Below are positions 1 through 7,619 of a DNA stretch of 30,578 nt, piece after piece. Positions within the stretch are counted from its first letter, which is position 1. Every line of letters starts with the position of its first letter. The notes below the pieces were generated by a model. That model searched no databases. It had not been told where the DNA came from and saw only the letters and a program-made list of their open reading frames with translations. The position numbers and the translations under genes are program-made. This DNA comes from an uncultured Christensenella sp. (GTDB lineage: Bacteria; Bacillota; Clostridia; Christensenellales; DTU072): positions 1 to 30,578 of the forward strand of contig CAJLYQ010000018.1 in assembly GCA_905210905.1 (NCBI GenBank), given 5' to 3'.

Positions 1-120
1 GTTCCCCCCAAGGGGAAGCCTTTTCTTGTGGTAACGGTAATTAACTTTGTCGTGTGGCAAAACTATAAATTGTAATACAATCATTGCGATATAGGGATGC
101 AACGTCCCACGTTGCCGCTT
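1..120 (-). repeat. Copy A of palindromic dispersed repeat
   Basis: Positions 1-22 are the exact reverse complement of 7441-7462, and 83-112 are the exact reverse complement of 7492-7521, so this is an inverted copy of the repeats near 7.4 kb. It contains the palindrome GCAACGTCCCACGTTGC (99-115), a TTCCCC/GGGGAA hairpin near the left edge, and a degenerate TTTGTCG/CGACAAA arm near 46-56. No reading frame is maintained. It resembles the small non-coding palindromic repeats scattered through gut Clostridia genomes. The left end is cut by the window. Confidence 0.75.
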
Positions 121-134
121 GGCGTTGTCGTTGC

Positions 135-164
135 TTGACTTATTTACTATATTTATAGTAAAAT
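135..164 (+). promoter_or_regulatory. Sigma-70-type promoter for yjbQ
   Basis: TTGACT at 135-140 and TAAAAT at 159-164 are separated by 18 nt. This predicts transcription starting near 171, about 40 nt before the TTG start of the yjbQ-like gene. Confidence 0.6.
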
Positions 165-210
165 GTTTTTTGGAATAAAAAAATACGAAAGAAGATTTCG
201 GAGGTAGGAT

Positions 211-603
211 TTGTATAAGTATGAATTAAAAACCGAGCGTAAAGGTTTTTTCGATATAACCGAGCAGGTTAGATCGGCGATAAAGGAAAGCGGAGTGAAA
301 GAAGGCATTTGCGTTGTGTATTGTCCGCACACCACGGCAGGCATTACGATTAACGAGAATGCGGACGAGTGGGTTGCGCACGACGTTAATTTTGCGTTTG
401 ACAGAATTTTCCCGCGTTTTCCCGAATTCCGTCACGACGAAGGGAACAGTGACGGACACGTTAAGTCCAGCGTTATGGGAGCAAGCGAAACGCTCATCAT
501 CGAAAACGGCGAACCGTTGCTCGGAGTTTGGCAAAACGTTTACTTTACCGAGTTCGATCCGCCGAGAAATCGCAATTTTTACGTTAAAATAATCAAAGGC
601 TAG
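211..603 (+). CDS. yjbQ: YjbQ/UPF0047 family protein
   Basis: A 130-aa protein, about the usual length for the UPF0047/YjbQ family, a single-domain beta-rich fold. Seen: the family signatures CPHTTAGI (about residue 40), HDEGNSDGHVKSS (about 75-87) and GVWQNVYFTEFD (about 105-116), carrying the conserved histidines. Some members have been reported to have weak secondary thiamine-phosphate synthase activity, but the physiological role is not settled. The start is TTG at 211: it sits 5 nt after a strong Shine-Dalgarno GGAGGT (200-205) and no nearby in-frame ATG exists. It is 10 nt upstream of the aminopeptidase gene and probably co-transcribed with it. Confidence 0.92.
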   Translation: MYKYELKTERKGFFDITEQVRSAIKESGVKEGICVVYCPHTTAGITINENADEWVAHDVNFAFDRIFPRFPEFRHDEGNSDGHVKSSVMGASETLIIENGEPLLGVWQNVYFTEFDPPRNRNFYVKIIKG

Positions 604-613
604 GAGATTAAAA

Positions 614-1732
614 ATGCTTGTTGACGAAAGAATGGTTAAACTCGCAAAAGGGCTTGTGAACTACTCGTGCGTTCTGAAAAAAGGCGAGAAGGTTCTTATC
701 GAGGCGTGGGGAGTTCCGATTGAAATGATTAACGTGCTTATCCGCGAAGTTTACGCCGTGGGCGCGTATCCGTTCGTCGAATATTCGGAAAACAGAATCA
801 AGCGCGAACTTCTTATGGGCGCGTCCGACGAAATGCTCGCCGCTTGGGCGAAGTACGATTCTTACCGTATGGACGATATGGACGCTTATATAGGACTACG
901 CGGCGGAAACAACAGTCTGGAAACGTGCGACGTTCCCGGTGACAAAATGGACGCGTTTACCCGTATCTATCAACACCCGGTTCACCACGAACGCAGAGTT
1001 TGCAAAACGAAATGGGTTATACTGCGTTGGCCAACGGAAGGAATGAGCCAACTTGCGAAAATGAGCACCGAAGCGTTTGAAAATATGTACTTTAACGTTT
1101 GCACGCTCGACTACGCGAAAATGAACAAAGCGATGGACGCTATGGCGGAATATATGGCGAAAACGGACAAAGTTCGTATCGTTTCTCCCGACACCGACCT
1201 TACGTTCAGCATAAAAGGTATCGGCTCGCAAAAATGCAGCGGCGAGATGAATATTCCCGACGGCGAGATTTACACCGCACCCGTAAAAAACAGCGTAAAC
1301 GGCGTGATTCACTACAATACGCCGAGCATAGAAAACGGTATCGAATTCAAAGACGTCCGACTTGTTTTTAAGGACGGAAAAATAATCGAAGCGACGGCAA
1401 ACGACACCGCCGCGGCAAATAAGATTTTCGACACGGACGAAGGCGCGCGTTACGTAGGAGAGTTCTCTTTCGGGCTTAACCCCTACATTCACAACGCAAT
1501 CGGCGATATACTGTTCGACGAGAAAATCTGCGGTTCTATCCACTTCACGCCGGGGTGCTGCTACGACGACTGCGACAACGGCAACGTGAGTGCGGTCCAC
1601 TGGGATCTCGTGCTTGTCCAGACGCCTGCTTACGGCGGCGGCGAAATTTACTTCGACGACGTACTTATCAGGAAAGACGGGCGGTTTGTGGTACCCGAAC
1701 TTGAATGTTTAAACCCCGAAAACCTTATTTAG
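614..1732 (+). CDS. M29 family metallo-aminopeptidase
   Basis: A 372-aa cytoplasmic aminopeptidase of the thermophilic M29 type (AmpS/AmpT family), which removes N-terminal residues using a two-metal centre. The expected ligands are visible in order: Glu218 (in DGEIYTAP), Glu283 (VGEFSFG), His310 (GSIHFTPG), Tyr317, His329 and Asp331 (SAVHWDLV), followed by the family tail GGGEIYFDD. The family usually runs near 410 aa; the segment between His310 and His329 is shorter than usual here and has a CCYDDCDNG stretch. The ATG is preceded by GGAG at 603-606. It is 10 nt downstream of yjbQ, so likely an operon. Confidence 0.9.
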   Translation: MLVDERMVKLAKGLVNYSCVLKKGEKVLIEAWGVPIEMINVLIREVYAVGAYPFVEYSENRIKRELLMGASDEMLAAWAKYDSYRMDDMDAYIGLRGGNNSLETCDVPGDKMDAFTRIYQHPVHHERRVCKTKWVILRWPTEGMSQLAKMSTEAFENMYFNVCTLDYAKMNKAMDAMAEYMAKTDKVRIVSPDTDLTFSIKGIGSQKCSGEMNIPDGEIYTAPVKNSVNGVIHYNTPSIENGIEFKDVRLVFKDGKIIEATANDTAAANKIFDTDEGARYVGEFSFGLNPYIHNAIGDILFDEKICGSIHFTPGCCYDDCDNGNVSAVHWDLVLVQTPAYGGGEIYFDDVLIRKDGRFVVPELECLNPENLI

Positions 1733-1744
1733 AGTTTTATTATC

Positions 1745-1783
1745 TTTACCGTTCGAACGGCGACGACGCATTCGGACGGTAAA
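1745..1783 (+). terminator. Long hairpin, possible weak terminator or processing site
   Basis: TTTACCGTTCGAA (1745-1757) pairs with TTCGGACGGTAAA (1771-1783) over 13 positions with one G-U pair. The sequence after it (TCTTTATT) is only moderately T-rich. It lies between the aminopeptidase stop and the acyltransferase start, so it could lower read-through into the second half of the operon. Confidence 0.5.
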
Positions 1784-1814
1784 TCTTTATTAAGAAAAAG
1801 CACTCGGAGGGCGT

Positions 1815-3065
1815 ATGAAAAAGAAAGATAACGGAGAGATAAAAATCCGTAAACCGTCGTTTTTTATTTACACGATACCGGCTTATATCGTGAAGTTTAT
1901 CGCTAAAATAAAATGGCGAATGAAGACGGACGGCAGTGTGCTTAAAGGCGTCAAAGGACCGATTCTTGCGGTTGCGGCGCACGCAAGCACGCTTGACATC
2001 GTGCCGGTAGTCTGCACGCTTTTGCCCCGTAGGTTTAATATGGTAGCGGCAAAAGACTTGTTTACCTGGAAACAGTTAAAGCCCTTTATAAATCGTTTCG
2101 GCGCAATTCCGATGAATCAGTGCGCTATGGATCTTGCCAGCATAAAAATGATTAAAGCGGCGGCGGACCAGGGAAGGAACATTGCGCTTTTCCCCGAAGG
2201 CAGAAGCAGTCTTGACGGCAGACAATCGTACTATCTCAATCCGTCTATAGGCAAACTCGTCAAATTCCTCGAATGTACGGTTGCGGTAGTGGAAACGCAC
2301 GGCGTTTACGCGACGAAACCCCGTTACGTTAAAGGTTTCCGCAAAGGAAGAATTGAAGCGAAAGCGCGCGTGCTTATTACCAAAGAGGAAATAAAAACGT
2401 TAAAACCTGCGGAAATTTACGAGCGCATACGCGACAGTCTTGTGTTTAACGACAACGTTTGGCAGCAAGAAAACCACGTTGAGTTTAAGGCGAAAGAACT
2501 TGCGAGCAATCTTAATTACATTCTTTATAAATGTCCGAAATGCGGAGCGGAGTACGAAACCGAGGCGAGCGGTGACAAACTCAGATGCCGTGCTTGCGGA
2601 AATACCGTAACGTACACGCCCGACGGCCATCTCGTCGCGGAAGGTGACGGCGTGAGCATAGACAGGATCGACCTTTGGATGGATTACGAACGCGAGAGCG
2701 TGCGCGAAGAAATCGAAAAAGACGAAGAATTCCGTATTGCGAAACCGGTAATTATGTATAAACGCAACGACGAAGTGCATAAATACGTTAAGGAAGGCGA
2801 AGGGGAGTTTTTCATAACGAAAGACGCGATAGGGTATCTCGGCACGAGAAACGGCGCGGAGTGGAGAACGGAACTTCCCATAGCGAATATGCCGGCGATC
2901 GTCACGAAAAATTCCGAAGGGATCGACCTTATTCTCGACAACAAAACGTACAGATTCGAGTTCGTCGAAAAGAAATACTCGACCAAATTCGGCATCGTCG
3001 TGGAAGTTATGTTCGCAAAACGTCACGGAATACCGCTTACCGAAAAGGATAGGATGTTAAAATGA
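1815..3065 (+). CDS. PlsC-like 1-acylglycerol-3-phosphate acyltransferase with C-terminal zinc ribbon
   Basis: A 416-aa protein. Residues about 45-200 form a PlsC/LPLAT acyltransferase domain: the catalytic HX4D motif is HASTLD (His56, Asp61), and the substrate motif is FPEGRSSLDG (126-135). This family transfers a fatty acyl chain to lysophosphatidic acid at the inner membrane face. Unusually, the protein continues: Cys240, Cys243, Cys258 and Cys261 (CPKC...CRAC) make a zinc ribbon, and about 150 more residues follow without a recognised motif. Typical bacterial PlsC is 200-250 aa. The start follows GGAGGG. Its last codons overlap the next gene by 4 nt (ATGA), indicating translational coupling. 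Confidence 0.87.
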   Translation: MKKKDNGEIKIRKPSFFIYTIPAYIVKFIAKIKWRMKTDGSVLKGVKGPILAVAAHASTLDIVPVVCTLLPRRFNMVAAKDLFTWKQLKPFINRFGAIPMNQCAMDLASIKMIKAAADQGRNIALFPEGRSSLDGRQSYYLNPSIGKLVKFLECTVAVVETHGVYATKPRYVKGFRKGRIEAKARVLITKEEIKTLKPAEIYERIRDSLVFNDNVWQQENHVEFKAKELASNLNYILYKCPKCGAEYETEASGDKLRCRACGNTVTYTPDGHLVAEGDGVSIDRIDLWMDYERESVREEIEKDEEFRIAKPVIMYKRNDEVHKYVKEGEGEFFITKDAIGYLGTRNGAEWRTELPIANMPAIVTKNSEGIDLILDNKTYRFEFVEKKYSTKFGIVVEVMFAKRHGIPLTEKDRMLK

Positions 3066-3682
3066 ACTTTTTTCTGAAAAAAAGACTGCACAACGCCGGT
3101 AAACCCAAAGGTTTTTGGGGAGCGGTTACGCTCGGCAATATGAATAAAGAACACGCTCTCTTAACCGACGGCGGACTGTCGAAAATCGACGTTAAACCCG
3201 ACGCCGTTTGTTTGGATATCGGTTGCGGCGGCGGCAGAACTTTGTCCAAACTCTCTGCGCTTGCGCCCAAAGGCAAAATCTACGGCATAGACATAAGCCG
3301 CACTTCCGTCCGTTGCGCCAAAAACTACAATATTAAGGACGTAACGAGCGAAAAAATGCAAGTAAGAGTGGGCGACGTGGCGTTTTTGCCGTATCCGTCC
3401 GGGAAATTCGACGTCGTGACCGCCGTGGAAACGTTCTATTTTTGGAAAGATAAACAAATCGCCGTGGAAAACGTCTACAACGTGCTGAAAAAAGGCGGCG
3501 AATTCATCGTTATGCTCGACGCGTACGAAGACGGAAGCGGCGATATGGACTACGTAAAAAACGAAATAAAGTACGAACTCAACACACCCGACGAGATGAG
3601 AACTCTCTTCGACAAAGCAGGGTTTTCTTCGGTAAAAATCGTCGTTGAAGGGAAAAAACTCTACGCAATCGGCAAAAAATAA
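3062..3682 (+). CDS. Class I SAM-dependent methyltransferase
   Basis: A 206-aa protein of the small class I methyltransferase type (Methyltransf_11/25-like). Motif I is LDIGCGGGRT (residues 51-60), followed by the acidic YGIDIS strand that binds the SAM ribose, a GDVAFLPYPSGKFD segment, and a post-catalytic VLKKGGEFI strand. The substrate is not predictable. It is coupled through an ATGA overlap to the PlsC-like gene, which suggests a lipid or membrane-related substrate, but that is inference only. A terminator follows 50 nt downstream. Confidence 0.85.
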   Translation: MNFFLKKRLHNAGKPKGFWGAVTLGNMNKEHALLTDGGLSKIDVKPDAVCLDIGCGGGRTLSKLSALAPKGKIYGIDISRTSVRCAKNYNIKDVTSEKMQVRVGDVAFLPYPSGKFDVVTAVETFYFWKDKQIAVENVYNVLKKGGEFIVMLDAYEDGSGDMDYVKNEIKYELNTPDEMRTLFDKAGFSSVKIVVEGKKLYAIGKK

Positions 3683-3733
3683 TCTTCGCCGAATATGCGG
3701 AAAAACGATAACGCTAAGAATCGGAAATAAAAG

Positions 3734-3759
3734 AAAAACGCGATCGCTCGCGTTTTTTT
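3734..3759 (+). terminator. Bidirectional intrinsic terminator
   Basis: AAAAACGCG (3734-3742) and CGCGTTTTT (3749-3757) form a 9-bp stem around ATCGCT with a run of seven Ts at 3753-3759. The A-run on the left gives a T-tract on the other strand as well. It lies between convergent genes ending at 3682 (+) and 3780 (-). Confidence 0.85.
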
Positions 3760-3779
3760 CGTGCCTTTTTCGTCGAAAA

Positions 3780-4748
3780 TCAAATTATCCAGCGTATCTC
3801 TTCGGGGTTATCGATATGGAGTTCTCCCCATTTTCCGTTCTTCTTGACCCGACATTCGCCGCCGATTACCGGCGTGCCCGCGTCGAACTTGAAATCGATG
3901 ACCACGTTGTTTTCTTTGTCGATATAACCGCAGTTTTCGCCTTTGTATACGCACGCTAGTCCTTCGCTGAACGAAGTCGCGCAGTCGTAAACGAGAGGAA
4001 TGACTTCTTCGCCCTGACGGTTAATAAATCCGAACTTTTCGTCCTTTTGCACGCAACAAAGTTCTTCTTTGAAAGAGAAAACTTCGTCGTACACGGCAGG
4101 AACCGCCATATCCTTGGAATTCCTGTCACGGAACCCCCACAGTCCGTTTTTATTGATTTTGACGTACTTGTCGCTCTCTTCTTTGATTACGACTTTGACG
4201 GGTTTCGGCGGACGGGCAAGGAGCGTTTGCATTACGTAAGGCGCTTCCTTTTCCGGTTTTTTCTTGTCTTGCCGCTGCGGTTGGTTGGGCGTCTTTTGCC
4301 TGTCCTGCGGCTTGTTTTGTTGGTTTTTAGGCTGATTTTGCTGCGGACGAATTTGAGCAACCGGTTGCTTGCGACCGGGTGCGTCTTTATCTTTGGGCTT
4401 CGCCGTATTTACGGGTTGATTACGACGCTCGCCGTCGGGGGCGGGTTGGGCGGGGTCCGCATTGACTTCTTTGACGGGCAACGGCTTTAAGAAAAGGTTT
4501 CTCTTTTTAACCGCGGCTTTGACGTCAAGCAGATTTTTTTTGTTGAATTTGCAAATTTTGTAAAAGTCCGTATCGCAACGTTTTACCACGTCGCCGATAG
4601 TGGTTACTTTCGCGCCGACGAGTAATGCGGCGGTTTCTTCGCGTAAAGAAAGGTTTTCTATCGGTTCGGCAAGAACTTCGTCCGGGAAGGGCGGTTTGTA
4701 TGAGTCTTGCTTAGGTTTTCTGTTGTGAAAACGACGTTTGTCTGCCAT
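3780..4748 (-). CDS. RNA polymerase alpha-CTD-like domain fused to WG repeats
   Basis: A 322-aa protein in three parts. Residues about 28-88 closely resemble the C-terminal domain of RNA polymerase alpha (pattern PIENLSLR...GAKVTTIGDVV...KKNLLDVKAAV), a helix-hairpin-helix fold that in RpoA binds UP-element DNA and activators. Residues about 92-172 are a low-complexity linker rich in Pro, Gln and Lys. Residues about 194-318 hold three to four WG beta-repeats (NGLWGF, EKFGFI, ENCGYI, GKWGEL). No signal peptide or membrane segment is visible, so it is probably cytoplasmic. The partner is unknown; DNA, nucleoid or polymerase association is possible. The ATG has GGAG 9-10 nt upstream. A terminator-like hairpin separates it from the dehydrogenase gene. 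Confidence 0.8.
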   Translation of the reverse strand: MADKRRFHNRKPKQDSYKPPFPDEVLAEPIENLSLREETAALLVGAKVTTIGDVVKRCDTDFYKICKFNKKNLLDVKAAVKKRNLFLKPLPVKEVNADPAQPAPDGERRNQPVNTAKPKDKDAPGRKQPVAQIRPQQNQPKNQQNKPQDRQKTPNQPQRQDKKKPEKEAPYVMQTLLARPPKPVKVVIKEESDKYVKINKNGLWGFRDRNSKDMAVPAVYDEVFSFKEELCCVQKDEKFGFINRQGEEVIPLVYDCATSFSEGLACVYKGENCGYIDKENNVVIDFKFDAGTPVIGGECRVKKNGKWGELHIDNPEEIRWII

Positions 4749-4765
4749 TATTATTTACTCCGTAC

Positions 4766-4804
4766 CCCGAAAAATGGGGAAATCGGGGATAAACCTCGAT
4801 TTCC
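4766..4804 (-). terminator. Terminator-like hairpin after the Ldh-family gene, overlapping a second hairpin
   Basis: On the minus strand GGAAATCG pairs with CGATTTCC (4778-4804, 8 bp), followed by CCATTTTT, so it can end the dehydrogenase transcript. A second small hairpin (CCCC 4765-4768 with GGGG 4776-4779) shares two bases with the first and abuts the Shine-Dalgarno region (4758-4761) of the WG-repeat gene. The two cannot form together, so read-through control of the downstream gene is conceivable. Confidence 0.55.
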
Positions 4805-4842
4805 TTCGTTTTTTCGGTTTGTTATTTTAATATCTCGGGCAA

Positions 4843-5955
4843 TTATTTTTCCCACGGGAAAACGTATTGCGTAAGTCCGAGTTCGTCACGAACGTTGCTC
4901 ATTTCTTTCTGAACCGCTTCGTTGATCGGAACGCCGCTGTCTTTTCTCTGTTGCCAGATAAGATATTCTTTTTCGCCTGCGGTGTAGATGTGTTCGCAAC
5001 CGGGAGCCTTTCTCGAAGCGCGGATAGAACGGAGAATGTCGCCGGTCTTTTTGCGGCAGAGTTCTTCGCCGAGGAAGTGGTCGGTGTCGATAGCGATGAA
5101 GAAGTGTCCGAGATGGTAAGGAACTTTGTTTCCGTTTTCGTCGGTACCGTTAAGGTCTTTACCGTAGTTACCGTCCTGAAGAACGGCGCTGAGAAGTTCT
5201 ACGATCATAGCATAGCCGTAACCCTTGTATCCGCCGAGCGCTTCGCCGATACCGCCGAGGGTGGTAAGAGCCGCCGTGCCTTGACGAATCTTTTTCAAAG
5301 CAACGCCTGCGTCGCCTTCAACGGGGTTACCGTCGATGTCAACGATCGTGCCGGGATGAACGGGTTCGTTAATTCTCGCATAGTATTCGATTTTACCGTT
5401 TTGCGTAATGGAAGTAGCGCAGTCGATAAGGAAATCGAATTCTTCGTCCGAAGGAATTCCGACGGTAAGGGGGTTGGTTCCGAACATACCTTCCGTTCCG
5501 AAAGTAGGAGCGACGGAAGGACGAGCGTTGGTACCCGTCATACCGATGCAGCCTTGTTTGCAAGCCATCGTCGGATAGTATCCGGCAATACCGTAGTGGC
5601 AGGAATTACGAACTACGACCATACCCATACCGTATTCTTTAGCCTTTTTGATGGCAAGGCTCATCGCTTTGTAACCGATAACCTGTCCCATTCCGTCGTG
5701 TCCGTCTACGACTGCGGTCGTGGGGGTTTCTTTAACGATTTCAAAGTTCGTTACGGGGTTTTGGATACCCGCTTTGATTCTGTCTATATAGATAGGTTTG
5801 AAACGGTTGCAACCGTGGCTTTCGATACCGCGGCGATCGCTTTCCAAAAGAACGTCCGCGCAGATAGCGGCGTCTTCACGGGGAACGCCGACTCCGACGA
5901 ATGCGTCGGTAACGAAATCGTTTGCCGTTTTCCAGTCAAGTATCATTTTAGGCAT
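4843..5955 (-). CDS. Ldh family (malate/L-lactate/ureidoglycolate-type) NAD(P)-dependent oxidoreductase
   Basis: A 370-aa member of the Ldh_2 family (Pfam PF02615), unrelated to classical lactate dehydrogenase. These enzymes reduce or oxidise 2-hydroxy acids such as malate, L-lactate, ureidoglycolate or sulfolactate with NAD(P). Seen: RGIESHG (42-48), the catalytic His120 in SCHYGIAGYY, MFGTNPLTVGIP (157-168), and the GGYKGYGYAM segment. Substrate specificity cannot be read from sequence, and no neighbour suggests a pathway. The ATG at 5955 is preceded by AAGGAG. It has its own promoter (6017-6046) and appears monocistronic, or weakly read through into the WG-repeat gene. Confidence 0.9.
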   Translation of the reverse strand: MPKMILDWKTANDFVTDAFVGVGVPREDAAICADVLLESDRRGIESHGCNRFKPIYIDRIKAGIQNPVTNFEIVKETPTTAVVDGHDGMGQVIGYKAMSLAIKKAKEYGMGMVVVRNSCHYGIAGYYPTMACKQGCIGMTGTNARPSVAPTFGTEGMFGTNPLTVGIPSDEEFDFLIDCATSITQNGKIEYYARINEPVHPGTIVDIDGNPVEGDAGVALKKIRQGTAALTTLGGIGEALGGYKGYGYAMIVELLSAVLQDGNYGKDLNGTDENGNKVPYHLGHFFIAIDTDHFLGEELCRKKTGDILRSIRASRKAPGCEHIYTAGEKEYLIWQQRKDSGVPINEAVQKEMSNVRDELGLTQYVFPWEK

Positions 5956-6016
5956 AATAAAAATCTCCTTGTATAAAAATTTCGCTTTGTGTTTTTGCGT
6001 TTTTCACGCTATCAAA

Positions 6017-6046
6017 ATAATACCAAATTTTACCGCGTTTTGTCAA
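6017..6046 (-). promoter_or_regulatory. Sigma-70-type promoter for the Ldh-family gene
   Basis: On the minus strand TTGACA (6046-6041) and TATTAT (6022-6017) are 18 nt apart. Transcription should start near 6010, about 55 nt before the ATG at 5955. Confidence 0.75.
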
Positions 6047-6068
6047 GTTTATATAATATAAAAGTTGT

Positions 6069-7259
6069 TTACTCGTCTTTTTGCGCGTTTTGCGTTTCTT
6101 CGACGCTTTCGCTTGCTTTTTCTGCGGTTTTTTCTTCTTTTTGGGTTTCTTCGACGGGAGAAACGTTCTCGGTTTCATTGCTTTCGGACGAATTTTTAAC
6201 TTCGAAACTCTCCTTAACGGACGCTTCTTTTTTACGCTTTTTTATGGTTTTCAAATGCTCGTAAACCGCTCCCCAGACAGCCATCGCAATGAGAATTCCA
6301 CCCGCCGCGTAAAGAAGTATGCGGTCGGTGTCCGTCAAAGGATTGTTCATACCGTTGGACGCGTAAAGAACGATATCTTCGGTGACCGTGAGCGGAAAAG
6401 CGACGCGTTTCGCTTCGTCGAAACGCCATTCCACCGCCGTTTTCGGCAGCATATCTTCGGTGAGAACCGGATCGTCCACCGATACGTATGTCGTATATTT
6501 CGCCGCCCCGTCGTCGAACGTGACGGAATAATGCGTGCGAACTTTATTTGCGTACAAAACCACTTCTTCAAGAAGAACAGAATTAAACTTTTTCGTTTTC
6601 GCCTCGTCCGTAGAAACGTTGGTTAATGCGTGAGTTTGGGTGTCGAAAGCCGAAGAAACGGTGCTCCCGTAGTGGCAATATTTCGTTTCGCCGTTAAGCG
6701 TGACTTTCACGAGAAGATCGAGAAGGGGATAGCAGGAAAAATCTTCGGACGCATACGAAGGAACGTTGGCGTAAGTAAGGAAAGTATTGTCGGTAAAGAA
6801 GGTGTTTTGTAAAACCGTTGCGCCGTGGACAGTGGACGGGACGGTGACTTTTTCGCCGACTTTATAGGTTATCGTTTCTTTATCGTCTTCGCCGTAACCG
6901 TAGCGGTAGGAGTAAGAAACGGTCTTGTCTGTGTCTGTTAAACTAACGACTATTCTTATATTTTTTTCTACGGTAAAAGGCAAAACGACCGTTTCGCCCG
7001 TGTCTTCGTAAACGAATACGAGGCTTTTTCCTTTCAGATCGGTTTCCGGTGCCAAAACTGCAAAATCCGCATAAGAAAGCAGAGCGGAAACTTCAGTGTT
7101 TTTTTGAACCGAAGCGGAAAAAATATCATTTCCGTTATAAACGAAAGTAAGAGAAAATTCATCATCCGCAAAAGCGAATTCCGCCGTCGGAATAAAAACC
7201 ACCGCAATCACAACCGCCGTCAAAAGTATACCCAAAGATATTTTTGCTTTTTTTGTCAT
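6069..7259 (-). CDS. Secreted, membrane-anchored protein with beta-repeat ectodomain
   Basis: A 396-aa protein I cannot assign to a function. Residues 1-32 look like a signal peptide (Lys-rich start, hydrophobic core, AFA cleavage-like site). Residues about 33-310 are an extracellular, beta-rich region; segments such as FPLTVTEDIVLYAS and LPFTVEKNIRIVVSL resemble the ends of InlB-type B-repeats (Listeria-Bacteroides repeat family). Residues about 314-336 form one transmembrane helix. Residues 337-396 are a basic stop-transfer stretch and a cytoplasmic tail very rich in Glu, Lys and Ser. No LPXTG sorting motif is present. Probably a cell-surface protein held by the C-terminal helix. The Shine-Dalgarno (AGGA) is weak. 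Confidence 0.75.
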   Translation of the reverse strand: MTKKAKISLGILLTAVVIAVVFIPTAEFAFADDEFSLTFVYNGNDIFSASVQKNTEVSALLSYADFAVLAPETDLKGKSLVFVYEDTGETVVLPFTVEKNIRIVVSLTDTDKTVSYSYRYGYGEDDKETITYKVGEKVTVPSTVHGATVLQNTFFTDNTFLTYANVPSYASEDFSCYPLLDLLVKVTLNGETKYCHYGSTVSSAFDTQTHALTNVSTDEAKTKKFNSVLLEEVVLYANKVRTHYSVTFDDGAAKYTTYVSVDDPVLTEDMLPKTAVEWRFDEAKRVAFPLTVTEDIVLYASNGMNNPLTDTDRILLYAAGGILIAMAVWGAVYEHLKTIKKRKKEASVKESFEVKNSSESNETENVSPVEETQKEEKTAEKASESVEETQNAQKDE

Positions 7260-7297
7260 TTCCTAAACCATCTTAACGCTTTATATATTTTCTTACT

Positions 7298-7326
7298 AGT
7301 ATATACCCTTATCCATAATTTTGCAA
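7298..7326 (-). promoter_or_regulatory. Sigma-70-type promoter for the secreted protein gene
   Basis: On the minus strand TTGCAA (7326-7321) and TATACT (7303-7298) are 17 nt apart, upstream of the ATG at 7259. The -35 box is weak and touches the edge of the dispersed repeat. Confidence 0.5.
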
Positions 7327-7479
7327 GCAACGGCAACGCAGGACGTTGGCAACGCCGAGCGTTGCATCTCATTACGCAATGAGTGTGGTACACTTATAAG
7401 TTTGTCGCACGACAAAGGGTGACTGCTTTCAACACAAGTAAAGGCTTCCCCTTGGGGGGAACGCTGTCACGTCAGTGAC
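7321..7479 (+). repeat. Copy B of palindromic dispersed repeat
   Basis: Contains the palindrome GCAACGCCGAGCGTTGC (7349-7365), where both arms differ from the other copies in a pairing-compatible way (inner T to C on the left arm, A to G on the right). A TTTGTCG/CGACAAA hairpin lies in 7398-7422, a stretch repeated exactly at 7539-7563. The block at 7441-7462 is the inverted twin of 1-22, and a GTCAC/GTGAC hairpin lies at 7466-7479. No coding capacity seen. With copy C it fills the 360-bp gap between the secreted protein and the CDF transporter. Confidence 0.8.
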
Positions 7480-7608
7480 TGATGAGGGGCGACGTGGGAC
7501 GTTGCATCCCTATATCGCAATAAGTATATTGTTTATAAAAGTTTGTCGCACGACAAAGGGTGAATGTTTTAATATTAAGAAAGGCTTTCCCTTGGGGGAA
7601 GGCTTTTC
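7480..7608 (+). repeat. Copy C of palindromic dispersed repeat, with terminator-like end
   Basis: Second tandem unit, matching copy B exactly over 25 nt (7539-7563 with 7398-7422) and copy A in reverse over 30 nt (7492-7521). Its right end (7584-7608) forms a CTTTCCC/GGGAAGG hairpin around TTGG with T-rich sequence on both sides, so it may also serve as a terminator for the transporter gene ending at 7620 on the minus strand. Confidence 0.8.
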
Positions 7609-7619
7609 GTTACGGTCGG

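Noticed and set aside
4867..5976. A 369-codon open frame on the plus strand opposite the Ldh-family gene
   Set aside because: The minus-strand product has all Ldh_2 motifs; the plus frame has none and no ribosome binding site.
7321..7608. Tandem repeats as a CRISPR array
   Set aside because: Only two diverged units with internal palindromes and no regular spacer pattern; no cas genes.
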